NCBI RefSeq assembly: GCF_012489685.1 | Contig: NC_080046.1 | Span: 65,797,984-65,861,983, forward strand | DNA from: Lotus japonicus | Lineage: Eukaryota > Streptophyta > Magnoliopsida > Fabales > Fabaceae | Direction: 5' to 3' | Length of the DNA: 64,000 bases | Program-made: the position numbers and the translations under genes | Notes under the pieces: model-generated | The model's database searches: none | Seen by the model: only the letters and a program-made list of their open reading frames with translations | Told to the model about the DNA's origin: nothing | Shown: positions 23,476 through 35,656 of the stretch, piece by piece | Layout: each line of letters opens with the position of its first letter | Numbering within the stretch: the first letter of the stretch is position 1

Positions 23476-24029
23476 CCGTATCAAGCTCGACAGCATCAGA
23501 ATACAAACAAACAATGGTGGTGCAAAACGAACTTCCAACAAACAACAATGAAATGTAACTACAATGATAAGTAAAGCAGGATATGAAGGGGGAGAGAAAT
23601 GAAACTTACCAGAAGGAACTTGGTAGCAAGGTGGAACTTGGAAGGAGATGGTGGTTGAGGGTGGAGCAAGTGGAACTTGGAAGGAGATGGTGGTGAGGGG
23701 GAGGAAAACAAACGTGGAGGAAGAAGAGGAAGAGTGGTGGTGGTGGAGTTTTTTGAATCTGATTGTAATGGGGGGGTGGTGATGGGGTTGGTGGTGGATG
23801 AGTAATGGTGATGGAGTTGGTGGTGGAGGAGTAATGGTGCTCAAAAGGTGGCAGTGTGCGACAGGTTTTCGGATTCAACGAATCCGAAGTACTTCGGATT
23901 GTACGTTTCCGAATTATGTCTGTCATTTAAGTGTCAGATTCAACAAGGTATTATTCGAAACTTTGGATTCCGAAGTGTTACGAATACCCGGTGTCCGAAA
24001 GGGTAGTTCTGACATTTTTTAAAAAATCT
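23476..24029. other. Upstream region of the transposase and right subterminal block
   Basis: Strand-asymmetric, G-rich GGTGGTGGAG-type simple sequence at 23630-23850, then a TTCGGA/TCCGAA cluster at 23865-24000 mirroring the left subterminal block. Open frames here are simple-sequence artefacts. Confidence 0.5.
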
Positions 24030-24071
24030 GGGGTGCCATTTCTAAGCCCTGGGGTGCCAAATCCAGAGCTC
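24030..24071. repeat. MULE right terminal inverted repeat
   Basis: Ends GGGTGCCAAATCCAGAGCTC, the inverse of the left end. It is followed directly by the 9-bp target duplication. Confidence 0.93.
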
Positions 24072-24080
24072 GAAACAGAG
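24072..24080. repeat. 9-bp target site duplication of the MULE (right)
   Basis: GAAACAGAG, identical to 13797-13805 and present once in the copy 2 empty site. Confidence 0.95.
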
Positions 24081-24697
24081 AGAGAGGGGGAAACAAAACG
24101 AAGATTGAAATTGAAGCCTGAAGAGATCGTTGGACGGTGCCCGACGCAGACAGAGACAAGGTGCGTCGATTATTTTCCCCAATTTTGTATTTTGAGTTCT
24201 TCTCTAATTCTCTGGGTTTGCAAAGATTCCGACTTTACTGCTGTATTTGATCTCTGATTCTTCCTCCGTGAAAAAATTGGGTTTTGATTTTTACTCAATT
24301 TTGCATCTTTCTTGCCTGAAATTTCCACCCTTTATAGCTTGGAAGTTGGAACCATTTTGTGGGATGATGAAATTCTGGGGTTTACTGTATTGGGCTAGAA
24401 CATGGTTAGATTTTTATTTTTTGGTGTGAATTTTAGGGTCCAATGTTGATGATACTTTGAGTGCTACTTTTGTAATTAACTAGAAGTTTGATTAATAATT
24501 TACACTAAGAGAACTTTGGAAACTAGAAAAATGTCAGTGATATATGAAATAATGGTTGTTTGTGAATTATCCCCTCGGAACACGAAACATCACACACACC
24601 ACACTGAAGTTGTTTCTTAAATTTTTATTGAAGTCATTCATTTGTTTAAAATATTATTTTTAGAATTCTTTGTTTTGTTTTTGGGTGACATGATCAG

Positions 24698-26493
24698 ATG
24701 GATCTGGAGAGTGAAAACAGACTAGCTGCTATGCTTATGAGGGAAGCAGCTGAGTTGCGGCGGCAGGCTGAAAAAGAAGGTGTTCTGGCTTATCTTAGTA
24801 AGCCTAATGTCCGGAATCGGCCAAATTCACGCTTCCTCACTGCTACTGTACTTGGGGTACAACAATGTTAGTCACTAATTTTACTGGTTATTATTGCTTT
24901 ACATTGCCTTGTGTTTTATGGCTGTGCTTTTGAGAAAGTTTTAGGATTTTGTGGGAACTAGGAAATAATATTTTATATGCCTGTCATTTAATTGATCTGT
25001 TTGGTGAATGTGGGTATCTTTTGAGTTTAAAACATTCATATTCATTGTTTTTTTATTAGAGTGGGGGGTGGGTTTAGAAGAAGACAGGGGGGGAAACATT
25101 TACCATTACATATTATACAGACATATTGGAGAGCTTTATTCGACTTATGGGCTTTGTTCCATCTTTTTTCCTATTCTTTGCTTACTTACAGAGATCATCC
25201 AGAATGTTTGTCTCTTGTTTTTCCTTGGCTATATTGTCTAATTTATTCTGACTTTCTCTTTCTTATTATATGCAAAGACAATGGGTTGGGTATGGTTTGA
25301 GTTCTTTAGAAGTGGGCTTTCTTCTTTCTAGTGTCTTCACATGCACTGTGTGCGTCTAGTATTCATGGGTGATATATGTGACTGCTTTCTCTGTCCAAGA
25401 TGTGTATCCTCTACTCGTACTCATGGGTTACGTACTTGGTACACTTGCCGTACTTTGTTTATCAGGGTTTATAGGATTTAGGTTGGGATGCACTTCAGAA
25501 AGAAATGTATGGAATTATAACCATGGACGTGGTCAAGATCACCATTTTTCTTGCAAGATCACACTATCTTACTATCTATTGATCCTGATCACAGTCATTG
25601 GTTTCACTTTGGTGCTGGTAGTTTATCTATATTAATGAAATTGAATTTCTTTTGGTGCTTTCCCCCAGCTAATCGAGTTGTGGAAGTAAATGAGATGTGG
25701 CGAGTACGGCAAAAAGAAAAAGAGCTGGATGAACGGGTTAGAGGTACATCATCAGATAAAAGCAGTGGAGACAGAAGCCATAGGGATGATAAAACATCAA
25801 GAAGTTCCATTGGTAATAGCACTAGAACATCTGCTTCATGCTCAAGTAAAAGACAATTTGAGATGGAGGTTAAAGACACATCAAAAGATAAAAATTCAAG
25901 TGACAGAAGCCACAGGGATAGTAAATTGTTAGGAAGAACCGGAAGACATGCTGTAATCGATGAAAGCACTAGTGCTTCTGCTTCATGCTTAAATAAAAGA
26001 GGACATGAGCATCCTCCAGAAGGTTTAAAGGATGAAGAGCTTGAGGAGTTTCTCCACTCAAGGTTTTACTTTTATGCATTCTGGTGTTTTTATATGCATG
26101 CATGCCTTAATATAATTCTCTCTCTCTCTCTATATTGAATTTAGAACTAAGGAAGCTCCATATTGGTGCAGGACCAAGCGAGGCAGAGGCGCTGTTGGTC
26201 CAAGAATGGATGAGACTGGGCCTTACCTTCCTCCTCATACAGATGGGGAGCCTAGTACTAGTCCTGATGCAAGGGAACGCCGTCGGGTTATTTACGGTCC
26301 GGAGATGCCTTCATCATTGAAGTTATATGAATCCTCTGAGGAGGAGACTGATGAAGACAGGCGGAGAAAGAGTAAAAAGTCTCGCTCTAGCTGCTCAGAC
26401 AAGGAGCATTCTGAGAAGCGCAAGTCCAAGAAGAAATCTAAGCATAAGAAAAAGAAAAGGGACGAGAAAAGAAGTAAACATCATCATCGGTAA
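24698..26493 (+). CDS. Lys/Arg/Ser-rich probable nuclear protein, copy 1 (303 aa)
   Basis: Conserved plant protein without a function I can name. Coding exons are 24698-24866, 25669-26062 and 26145-26493; a non-coding first exon probably ends at the GT near 24160. The N terminus is a charged helix (NRLAAMLMREAAELRRQAEK), then YLSKPNVRNRPNSRFLTATV and VNEMWRVRQKEKELDERVRG, a Ser/Asp/Lys/Arg-rich middle, a conserved block EAPYWCRTKRGRGAVGPRMD, and a C-terminal run of Lys, Arg and His with nuclear-localisation character. This resembles splicing- or chromatin-associated NKAP-like proteins only in composition. The frame is intact, but a 10.3-kb MULE sits in its 5'UTR, cutting it from its ancestral promoter, so expression is doubtful. 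Copy 2 (39965-41962) differs by an extra exon. Confidence 0.72.
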
Positions 26494-27521
26494 TGCTGTT
26501 GTGTAATTCTATAATCTCTCACAGATGAATGTTATAATTTGCAATGGATATGGAACTCATGTTTGTACTTTGTAACATCTGTAACCTCAAAATGCAATTC
26601 CTCTTGGAGATATGAATTGTTTTGGCCATATGATGCAAGCAATTATTTTGCATTGTTTTATGGATTTCATTCCTATGGTGCAGAGTGCAGCCAATTCTTT
26701 TGGTCATATCACACTTCAGCCACATCTTTTTGCATCAAGATTATTTGCCTCTTTTTCGTGATAGTAATACAACAAATATACACCACCAGCCAAAGAATAT
26801 GAGCTTGGCAAAAAGACAAACGTAACATTCTTGAAATCGAAAATATTGGCATCACAATGTGCTAAACTAAAAAACAAGATGTTTGGACCCTCTCAAGCAG
26901 AATCTTCTCTCCATGCTTCTCCGGAAGCAATTCTATGTTTTTAATTTCCTATCAAAATACATTTATTAATCATGAAATAAACTAAGTCATTAAAGCCAAA
27001 TAGAGGGTTGAGATTTTGCATGAGAGCCAGACTCGAGAGGATCCTTGATGAAAGACAAGTGAGAAGCTTCTTAAGAAAAACGTATGTTTCACATATTGAT
27101 CTGAATCGGAAGATTACTTTAGGACTTATTTTTTGTTCTGTCCTAATTTCAAGAATACTTAATATTATATTGAATTAGAGAACATAACAATTATTTCTTT
27201 CAAAATAAAATGAACCACATACCCATTACAGCATGTTTGGATAACATTAAAAAGTCTGTTTAATTACATTTGAAACAGAAATCCCACTTTCTCAAATAAA
27301 AAAAGTGAAAGAAATTTCATCCTTTTTATGTTCACCAGAATACACACTTAATTATGTAACTATGCCATGGATCCTCCTACACCAAAATTCCCATCAAGAC
27401 TATTAGTATAATATTATTCTTTTGAGAGCACTATCACAGTATAAAGAGGGTCCGGTTCCTCTGCACTTATTTATTTATTTTATGCCTTTCCATCCTAGAT
27501 GTGTATTGAATCGGTGTTGAA
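26494..27521. other. Intergenic region between convergent genes, copy 1
   Basis: About 1 kb between the stop of the nuclear-protein gene and the stop of squalene epoxidase copy 1, so it contains both 3'UTRs. AT-rich, with nothing coding on either strand. Nearly identical to 41963-42990. Confidence 0.6.
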
Positions 27522-28989
27522 TCATGCAAATTTGGCAGGAGGTGCTCTGTAATATGCAGGCACAGTTACTGGGAAGAACATTTGTCTGATTCCTTCAGCC
27601 TTAATAATAGGAAATATAATACCAGATGCACCCTGAAATGTTAATAAAATTTTTGATTCAGAATCATAAATTCAATTCTACCATTAATCACTAATATACA
27701 GAACTTGTTCCACCATAGATTAGCATTGGTATCTGAGAAAAAAAGAGATATACTAACCGAAATCAATCTAGCTCCAATCCACATGCGTTTTGGAGAAGGA
27801 AATGGTACCAATAAACGACCAACACCATAAATAGCCACGGCAAAGAAGTGGAGAACTAAGCTTAATGGCTTTGGATTTAGACCAGAGAGAAGAGCTATTG
27901 GTCCATCTGAGAAAACACCTCCAAGTGTCAAATAATCAAAACATGCCTGCCTCATTTCCTTACTAGCTGGATCAGGGGAAGCACAAAACACCTTGTATAA
28001 TGCCCCAGCTAATGTGTTTATTGTAGATGCCACTGGCTGCAAACAAAACCAAGTTGTTTCTCATTAAGTTACTAATCAAACATGACAAAGGGTATTTAGC
28101 AAGTTAAGAATACAAGAGAGAGCTTAAGGAGGCAGGTAACACTTTATAAATTGTATATTAAGAGTCTGTTTGGATACGAGCTTATTAAGGTCTATTTACT
28201 GGAAAAAGCACTAAATATGCTCCACTTGATAAGTGCTATTTGGTTTGCATCCGAACGAGTCTACTTACCTTGCGAAGGGTGTAGAATGATTCCAGATATT
28301 TGCAAAGAGAAGAAGCACAATGCAGATCCTGCAAAGGCCTAAGAAGATCCCTTAACAAAACAATGTCAGACAAAGCAACAGTCATTCCTCCTCCAGTTAA
28401 CGGGTGGCGCATGTTGAAGGCGTCTCCCATCAGAAGGGCACCGGGTGTGGGCTGAGGAGATGCAGGCATGCTTCTGTTTGGCATGCTTCTTATGCTTCCT
28501 TTATCAACCGCTGCTACAAATGCAGATTGCAGCTCTTGCGGAACCTGAAACACAGTTCAATTCCCTTCCATTAGTTGCAGAAACGTTTGCAGCCGCAACA
28601 TAAGGAGTTATGGAGCCCCCGCATCAGCATCGCGGCCACTCCAACCTGCATTTGTCCGTAATTTCACAATGCACCAACAACCGCGACCCTAACCGCAAGA
28701 ATGATTATTGTAAGATGTAAGAATGAATGATTATTGTACCTGAGGAGCTACTACTGTTTTCAAATAATGAGCCATGTCACCATTACCAATGGATGGTAAT
28801 TTTTGGCCAGGCACATCAACCAAACACCGAATCTCAGTGCTGCTAATGGGGTAAAACAAGATGGGAGAAGGATCAGCCAAGACAACATGGCCATGGTTTG
28901 CATGTGGAAGGTTGCAGTTTTCCAGAACTAGACCAACAAAATGAGATGGTACATCAACCTGTACAAATAAGTGTACTCATCATGTGTCA

Positions 28990-29570
28990 AGCAACAATGA
29001 ACTATAATTGAAAAAAGATAAAACCATGTAGGTGCAATAACATAATATGTTTGGATCCACTTTTATTCTTCTCAGAATTGGTACCCTCTCCACAGAAGCT
29101 GCTCTTAGTATGTGTTTGGTTCCACGTTTGAGAGTATTAGAATCACTTCTAATTGACTAGAATCACTTCTAGGTGGTTCTATAGATGTTTGGCAATCAAC
29201 TTACATCATGTTTGGATTCACGTTTCAAATCTTCCAAAATCACTTCTACTAAAATGCTACTAGTAGCTTCTCTCGGAATAAATTCTCCTTCCAACATGAC
29301 AATCTACCGTGTATCCAAACACACTTAAGAGAATTGATTTTGGGAGTGCATAGAAGCTAGAAATCAATAGGGGGAGTAGCTTATGTGGTGTACATATGAG
29401 ATTTCATAACTGGATTTCACAAAATTATCCTATCGAAATCACTTTTCCTATTTTAAACGAATCCAAACAAAAATCATTTCACTTTCAACTCACTTTTTAC
29501 CATAATCAGAATTACCAAAATCAATTTTATCCAAAATTTATTCTGAGAACACTGATCCAAACACATGTGA
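28990..29570. repeat. MITE-like repeats within squalene epoxidase intron 4, copy 1
   Basis: The intron between exons 4 and 5 (28959-29671) contains blocks such as TATGTTTGGATCCAC, GTGTTTGGTTCCACG, ATGTTTGGATTCACG and the complementary ATCCAAACACA and GATCCAAACACATG. This is the inverted-end vocabulary of small TTTGGAT-type plant MITEs. The same cluster is in copy 2 (44459-45039), so it predates the duplication. A 137-codon open frame across it on the plus strand is not a gene. Confidence 0.5.
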
Positions 29571-30208
29571 ATCAACCTGAGTTCTTTTCTGAAGCACATC
29601 TCCACAAACGTGTAAATCTACCAAGTTTCCAAATACACATTAAACAAACAATCAATAATCAGCATGATTACCTTTGGGTTGCAAAGAGAACGTCTCAAGT
29701 TGGAGAAACAACCATCACATACTATGGTGAGAGGAGCCATTGCTGTGAGCTCTTGTCCACTCTTGGTTTTGTAGAGCACCCCTTTGATTGTCCCATTTTC
29801 TTCAAGTAGAGATGCGACAGTTCCTTGTTCTAACTTGACACTGCACAAAATTGGAAGTAAGAAGGTGTTTTCCAAGAATTTTTTTTAACTTCAGAAGCAA
29901 GGAATCCTTTCAGGAATGAAAATATGATAAAAACTTGTACTTTGGAAGAGATGAAGCCTTCTCTCGCATTCTCTGAATGAAACGGCCATTGTGAAAGCTT
30001 CTCCCAGAGATATCAGAGTCAAATTTTTTCAAGGGATAGGAAAGTTTGGTATTCTTCCCATCCTTGTAAAGTGCATATCCAAAGACTCTCTGAGCATCAA
30101 TTTCATCCACACAATCTGCAATGACTCATAACAATCATTTTTTAAGTGCCTTGAATTTGTCCAGCAAAGGCAGAGGAATTTGCAAATTCAATGGACTAAA
30201 AATCCTCA

Positions 30209-30568
<360 letters not shown>

Positions 30569-30979
30569 TTACCTTGCATTTTTGGAAAAAAATTGATTCT
30601 ACCGCTCGAACCTATGACTGCAAAGTCACATAGCAGCAACCTTAAGGTTGCGTTGAGCTCACCCTCATGTACAAACATATATATTGAGATAAAACTTATT
30701 TGCAGGTTGTGACTCAAGAAAACTGTTTCATTTCACAAACTTAAAAAAAAAAAAAAAAAAACTTTCTACCTTTCCAAGCGTGTAAGCAAGGGCTGCACCA
30801 GCAACACCAGCACCCACAATAACGATATCCACATCTTCTGAAGCTTCTGTTGAGCATTTTCCATTTTCTGATGTCCTTATAATTCGACCATTACTTTCTT
30901 CCTGAATTTTACTTGTGGCCTTCTTCTTAGCTGCAAAAGCAAAACCGTGCAAAGCAAACAAAAGAACCAAACTAGAAGC

Positions 30980-33441
30980 TGTAACACCCCGTTTTTAATT
31001 AAAATAATGTTGGTATTTTATTTTAATTAAGATTATATTGTATGGTGGTTTAATAGGTGATATAATAATACTTTAATGAAATAAAATATTTTTTTTGTGA
31101 TGCTGGGTGTGTTTTATGAAATGGAAGAGAGCTAGGGGTGAAAGTTAGGATTAAAAATAGAGACAAGGACTAGGAGAGATTTTAGGATTTTTAGTTCAGC
31201 CCTTGAGGAATTAGGTTTAGATGGTTTAATAAGGATAGGGAAGCAGCTAAAAAAAAAAAAAATAAGAAAGAAGATGACGCGTGAAAGAAGGAGAAAAAAA
31301 AAGAAGAAGGCTGTGCGTGAAGTAGCAGGAAGAGAGGGAGAGCGGATCGGCTTCGGAGAATTCGAACGGGAACGGGGAGCTGCACTCAATCCAAAGGTAA
31401 GGGTGGGATTTTGAGTTTCTAATGGAATTATGGTGAATGATATTAGGGATTTGGGAGATGTAGAATTGTTTCTGTTAATGATGTTCTGGAAATCTGATTT
31501 GAAATCCATTGATTTTGGGATTTTCTTTTGTGTGATTGAACGGGGTGAGGGCAGAACCATAGTATGCTAGGAGTTTTGGGTTGAGGTTCCCTTTTGATTT
31601 TCTTTATGATCACGCACATAAGGACTGTTAGGTAGCATGCTTGTTAGGTTTTGTGTCTTGTTTGATGATAAACAACTTTAATCACTTATTTTGGAACATA
31701 AAACGGACTGGTCATTTTCCTGGTATGAACCGTGACTTTCGAAGCCTTTTAGAGCCTGTTTAGAGTTCTCGAATAATGTTGCGTTGAACTGAGAAAGTGT
31801 AGGCCTTTGAAAGAGCTTTCTGGAATGATATGGTACATAATTTTTGGTTGAGAGACGAGGTCTGTAAGTTCAGTTTAGTAAACCATGTTTTTCTGCGCTC
31901 TGTATCTGCTATCTCTCCCAATGAACTTCAACGTGATTTTTCACCTTGTTAATGTGCCCAGAAAATTCTTTGATGAACTAGAAAGAGGTGGAGTTTTCTG
32001 TTAGCTTTTCAAATTGAGGTCATTTGTAATTTTTGAACAAGTAACGAATCTTGTAGGTTATCTCTACTGAAATATGCTTCTGCTGTGAGCGTAATTCCTG
32101 AACTGCTATATGATTTATGCACGGATTTGATGATGCTGTGCTGCTGTCCAAAATTTCCTGGGCTGGACAGTACACTTCGAGACCTGTTTTCGCCCAGTTA
32201 GAGTGCTCAAATGAGGATGTGATCAACTAAGAAATTGTAGGACTTTAAGTTAGCTTTCTAGGCATATAAAATACATGATTTTTGGTTCAGTAACGAATTC
32301 AGGAGACCGCTTTTAGTGGCTGGTGTTCCTGCTGTTTTTCCAGATTACGGAAATTATGATTGTTTTGGAAATATAATTAGATTTAGCTTACATGTTGTAT
32401 GAAAGTTAATGTCTTTATGTGCCATGTATTAGCTATGAGGATGATGCATGTGGCTGAACACCTTTAGCATGAAATCCATAATTTATTTACCATATGTGAT
32501 AGCTTCTTCCATGATTGCATGCTTAAGTGAGTTGTTTCATTGATTTGGTGCCAAAATTGCCTAAGATGTCAGGGTAATTGTATAGTTGATAAAAATGCAT
32601 GTGTGCTGAATTGTGTTGTTTTAAGCGATGTTAGTGATGTAGTGATATAGGCGCAATGCCTCATGTCGAAGTGATGATTATGAGATGTATACGTCCTTTT
32701 GAGTCGCATAGCATCTGCATACTCTGTGATGGCCTGTATTGGCGATTTGTGATGAAGGCTTATGCCTTGTGCCTCCAATAATTGGCAATTAGTGATGAGG
32801 GCTGAAGCCTTGTTGGTACCACATACATATGCATAGTCATTGTTGTGTTCGAATTGTATCCGAGTCGATGACGTTATTTGTGACTGTTTTAGTAACTGAG
32901 CTATATGAATATAAAAAGAAGTGGTGTGGCATTAATCTAGCATATTTATTGCCATTCTTATATTTATGATACTCGATATCTCACCCCTTCTGTTTGAATG
33001 TTACCCTTGTTGGTAACGTGCAGGTAATCAGGAGGAGTAGTCTATAGCCTTTATTTCGAGTTGGAGTCCTTGCTCTGATACGTAGCACTCGGGGGGGAAA
33101 TGGACGCTTGTTTTCCTTCTGTTATAATTTGAATTAAGTTGTTATTTGAGAAGTTGTTTCTGTTTTAAGTTGTGGGCAAGATACTATGTTTTCTTTAAGT
33201 TTTAAAGACATTGGATTCGCTGCATAACTATTTGTCAAAGTGAACTAGTTCAAAGACTAATTAACTGTCACAAGAGCATTTAAGTTTATTTATGAGTTCA
33301 TCTCAAAGTTTATGTGCTATGTATCTGTTACAAGAGCATTATGTTAATGTTTTAAGTGATTATGTAATGCCTCATGAGTGTTAAAATTTTTATCACTCTG
33401 ATATTTGCAATACATATGCCGTTTAGAATTGGGGTGTTACA
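30980..33441. mobile_element. Solo LTR of a Gypsy-type retrotransposon, 2,462 bp
   Basis: Begins TGTAACACCCC and ends GGGGTGTTACA: an 11-bp perfect inverted terminus with the TG...CA of LTRs. It is flanked by a 5-bp target duplication, GAAGC, at 30975-30979 and 33442-33446; copy 2 has GAAGC once. No gag-pol sequence is visible and the two ends are not direct repeats of each other, so this is a single LTR left by recombination between LTRs rather than a full element. The TGTAACACCCC terminus and long LTR are common in plant chromoviruses such as Tekay; the lineage call is tentative. Confidence 0.85.
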
Positions 33442-33446
33442 GAAGC

Positions 33447-33995
33447 TACAATCCCTCCCAGAATATAATGATAATCCATCGAAATGGATTGGTGAAGCTG
33501 TATAAATTTCAGAAGTAAAGGAAAGATAATTAAGAAGAAAGGTGGTAATGAAAAAAAAGAGTTTGATTATCTAGTTTCTTGGGAGTCCTTCCTTATAAGG
33601 GAAAGTGGTTGAATATAAGTACATCATATACTTGTTTTCTTTTTCTTTATTTTTTTTATATAGGAGCCAAAAATTCAATTAATTTCCAACTTTACCACCG
33701 ATAATGCTTTTTAATTATTTCGCTTTCATTTCATTCTCAAGTCCCGGAAATTTGGAAGCATTTGGAGCAATGATAATGGCGGTTGCAGCTATTTGTTTGT
33801 ATACATGTGGTAAATGTTGGTTGGGGAATCATACTAGAAACCAGAAACTTAAGGGTAGCAGATAGAAATTAATTCAAACTAGTACACTCAAAATATTGTC
33901 CTTATGGTATCCATGTGCGACACCGTTATTTAAACAGAAATATAAATAAATGAACTATCCGGAGACCAAAAAATAAATGTAAAAAGCGCCATTAA
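33447..33995 (-). promoter_or_regulatory. Upstream region of squalene epoxidase copy 1, cut at the duplication junction
   Basis: About 520 bases upstream of the ATG, nearly identical to 46445-46998, then replaced by the duplicated CGR leader. In copy 2 the same upstream region continues into unique DNA. Confidence 0.55.
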
Positions 33996-34002
33996 CCAAG
34001 GC
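33996..34002. other. Tandem-duplication junction with 7-base filler
   Basis: Shared sequence from the right end of the unit stops at 33995 (GCCATTAA) and shared sequence from the left end starts at 34003 (CAAGGCCACC). The bases between, CCAAGGC, belong to neither flank and repeat the adjoining CAAGGCC, as in end joining with templated filler. Confidence 0.8.
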
Positions 34003-34680
34003 CAAGGCCACCAATTTAATATCAGCTGAGAAGTAAATAAAAGATAAGAGGCTGCACATAGCACAATAGGTTATGCTTCAAACCAGAATCCCATGCCATG
34101 ACTATGAAAATTCAACTAAATGTGGAAACACTCGCCGTCTCCATAATTCCAATTAAACCCATGTGGTAGCAACTTAGCATAACCAAAAAAAAGTATCTTT
34201 TGCAATGCAAATTGCCAAGCAATAAGGTTACACAGCAAAATTGTCCAAACCATTCCACCAAAACCCTTAACAGAAAAATACAATTTTTAGTTAAAATTTT
34301 CATATGACTATGCAGTTTGCATTGAACACACAACTTAGCAAGTAGTTCAAGCTAGTTCCAGATATTTTAACATAATAAACAAACTCATCACTCATTTATA
34401 TAACAAGCTTCAATATTTTCAAGAATACTTAAGCTTAAGCACAAAAGGAGCAAGATCCAAAAAAGGGGTTAAGTTATAATCCACTAAGAATCTTAAACAG
34501 ATCCAATTGAGCTAATGATATAACTTAGAAGGAATCAAATGGTAAATGATGAAACTTTAGCATAAAAATGTAATCTTTACTACATGGAGTTCATGAAGTG
34601 TTCTCACTCTGAGCTGAGCTGTGACTGAGAGAGATTCAGATACCACCGACTGAATTTAGATTCTGTCATTCATACTATTT
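34003..34680 (-). promoter_or_regulatory. Orphan copy of the CGR-like promoter and leader
   Basis: Matches 2717-3480 but ends before the CGR coding exon. Ninety bases corresponding to 3313-3402 are missing at 34601, between two TGAAG direct repeats; the lost segment includes the leader splice donor. It points toward squalene epoxidase copy 1 on the same strand, about 0.5 kb upstream of that ATG. Confidence 0.6.
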
Positions 34681-35656
34681 TATTTTTATTTTTTATTTTT
34701 ATTTTATCTGTTTTTGGATAATTTGTTTATTCCACTTGTGTTTGTGTGTCTTGCAATCTTTTCTCCTCACTTTCCGTGTCATTTCATTTTTAAATTGATT
34801 TCGGGGTTAAGTTGTTTGATTTTTTTTTAAAAAAATCAACTTTATTCGGTCACCTTCGGATGCCGACTATTCATAATTCAGAAGAATATAGTTACATGTA
34901 AAGTTTTTCATTCCTCCCAATGTGTATTGAGTGAGAATTGAATTCGATAGTAAGTCATCAAAAAAGTACCAACGCGTTTCATTTAAAAAAGTATTTAAAC
35001 TTAGTATATGGTAGAGTATAATCCTTGATTTATTTATATGGCCCACAAGGAAGTCTTGATCTTTGTTGCTTTTAAGTGAAAATATATTAGTAATTAAAAG
35101 ATATCTAAATGTATATGCTTGAAAACAACATGTGATTAGTTCAAATTTTACATATTTAATTTCTCTTAAGTAAAGTTTCGAGTTCGATACGAAAGAAAAT
35201 TCTGTTGAGGAAGCTACCCTAACAAAATGTGGTTGTTCCCAACTTTAAGATTGACTCACTTAATACATGTGCTTAGAAAAAAAAAATGTATGTGAAAAAA
35301 AAAAGATGTTATTTTCTCCAACATCTAAGGTGCAAATACATTTATGTAGAGTATAAGGATGAAGAAAGCCCTTTGGAGAGAACAATGCTTATTGTTGCAT
35401 GCCTGCATTATCGATGATCTCAACTCTCAACTCTCACCAACATAGGAAGCAGAACAAAACAGAGACAGATTGTCTTCACAAGGAAACAAATAACATGCAC
35501 TCTCAAACAAACCGAATATTCATTCTGCTTCTAATACATTCCATATTACAAATAAATAATCTTTATGGCTATGACTCTATGAGGATGGTGGAGCTTTGGC
35601 TTCAACAATAACAAGAACAAAAATAACACGGTTGTTCCTCATACTAAGCGGTTTCA
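34681..35656. other. Promoter-side spacer of DUF21 copy 2
   Basis: About 1 kb of AT-rich sequence matching 3481-4383. It includes about 60 bases before the ATG (35550-35640) that copy 1 lacks. Nothing coding. Confidence 0.5.

Larger units (their letters stand above)
13806..24071. mobile_element. Mutator-like element (MULE), 10,266 bp, apparently complete
   Basis: Ends are inverted repeats of about 42 bp: the left end 13806-13847 matches the reverse complement of 24030-24071 with two visible mismatches (positions 5 and 36). A perfect 9-bp target duplication flanks it and copy 2 keeps the unoccupied site. It carries a transposase-OTU fusion (20342-23347, minus), an HROB-like OB-fold gene (18807-19652, minus) and a plant mobile domain gene (16305-18501, plus). 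An intact transposase, near-perfect ends and a perfect target duplication suggest recent and possibly autonomous movement. It landed in the 5'UTR of the neighbouring nuclear-protein gene. Confidence 0.95.

Noticed and set aside
23377..23926. Open frames upstream of the transposase (up to 155 codons)
   Set aside because: They run through GGTGGT/CCACCA simple sequence and the palindromic repeat array; composition is repeat-driven.
29396..29809. 137-codon plus-strand open frame (repeated at 44865-45278)
   Set aside because: Antisense to squalene epoxidase exon 4 and intron 4 MITE-like repeats; simple shadow of real exons.
30980..33441. Complete LTR retrotransposon or DNA transposon with 11-bp TIRs
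   Set aside because: No coding region, no primer-binding site next to an LTR and ends are not direct repeats; the TG..CA ends with 5-bp duplication fit a solo LTR better.
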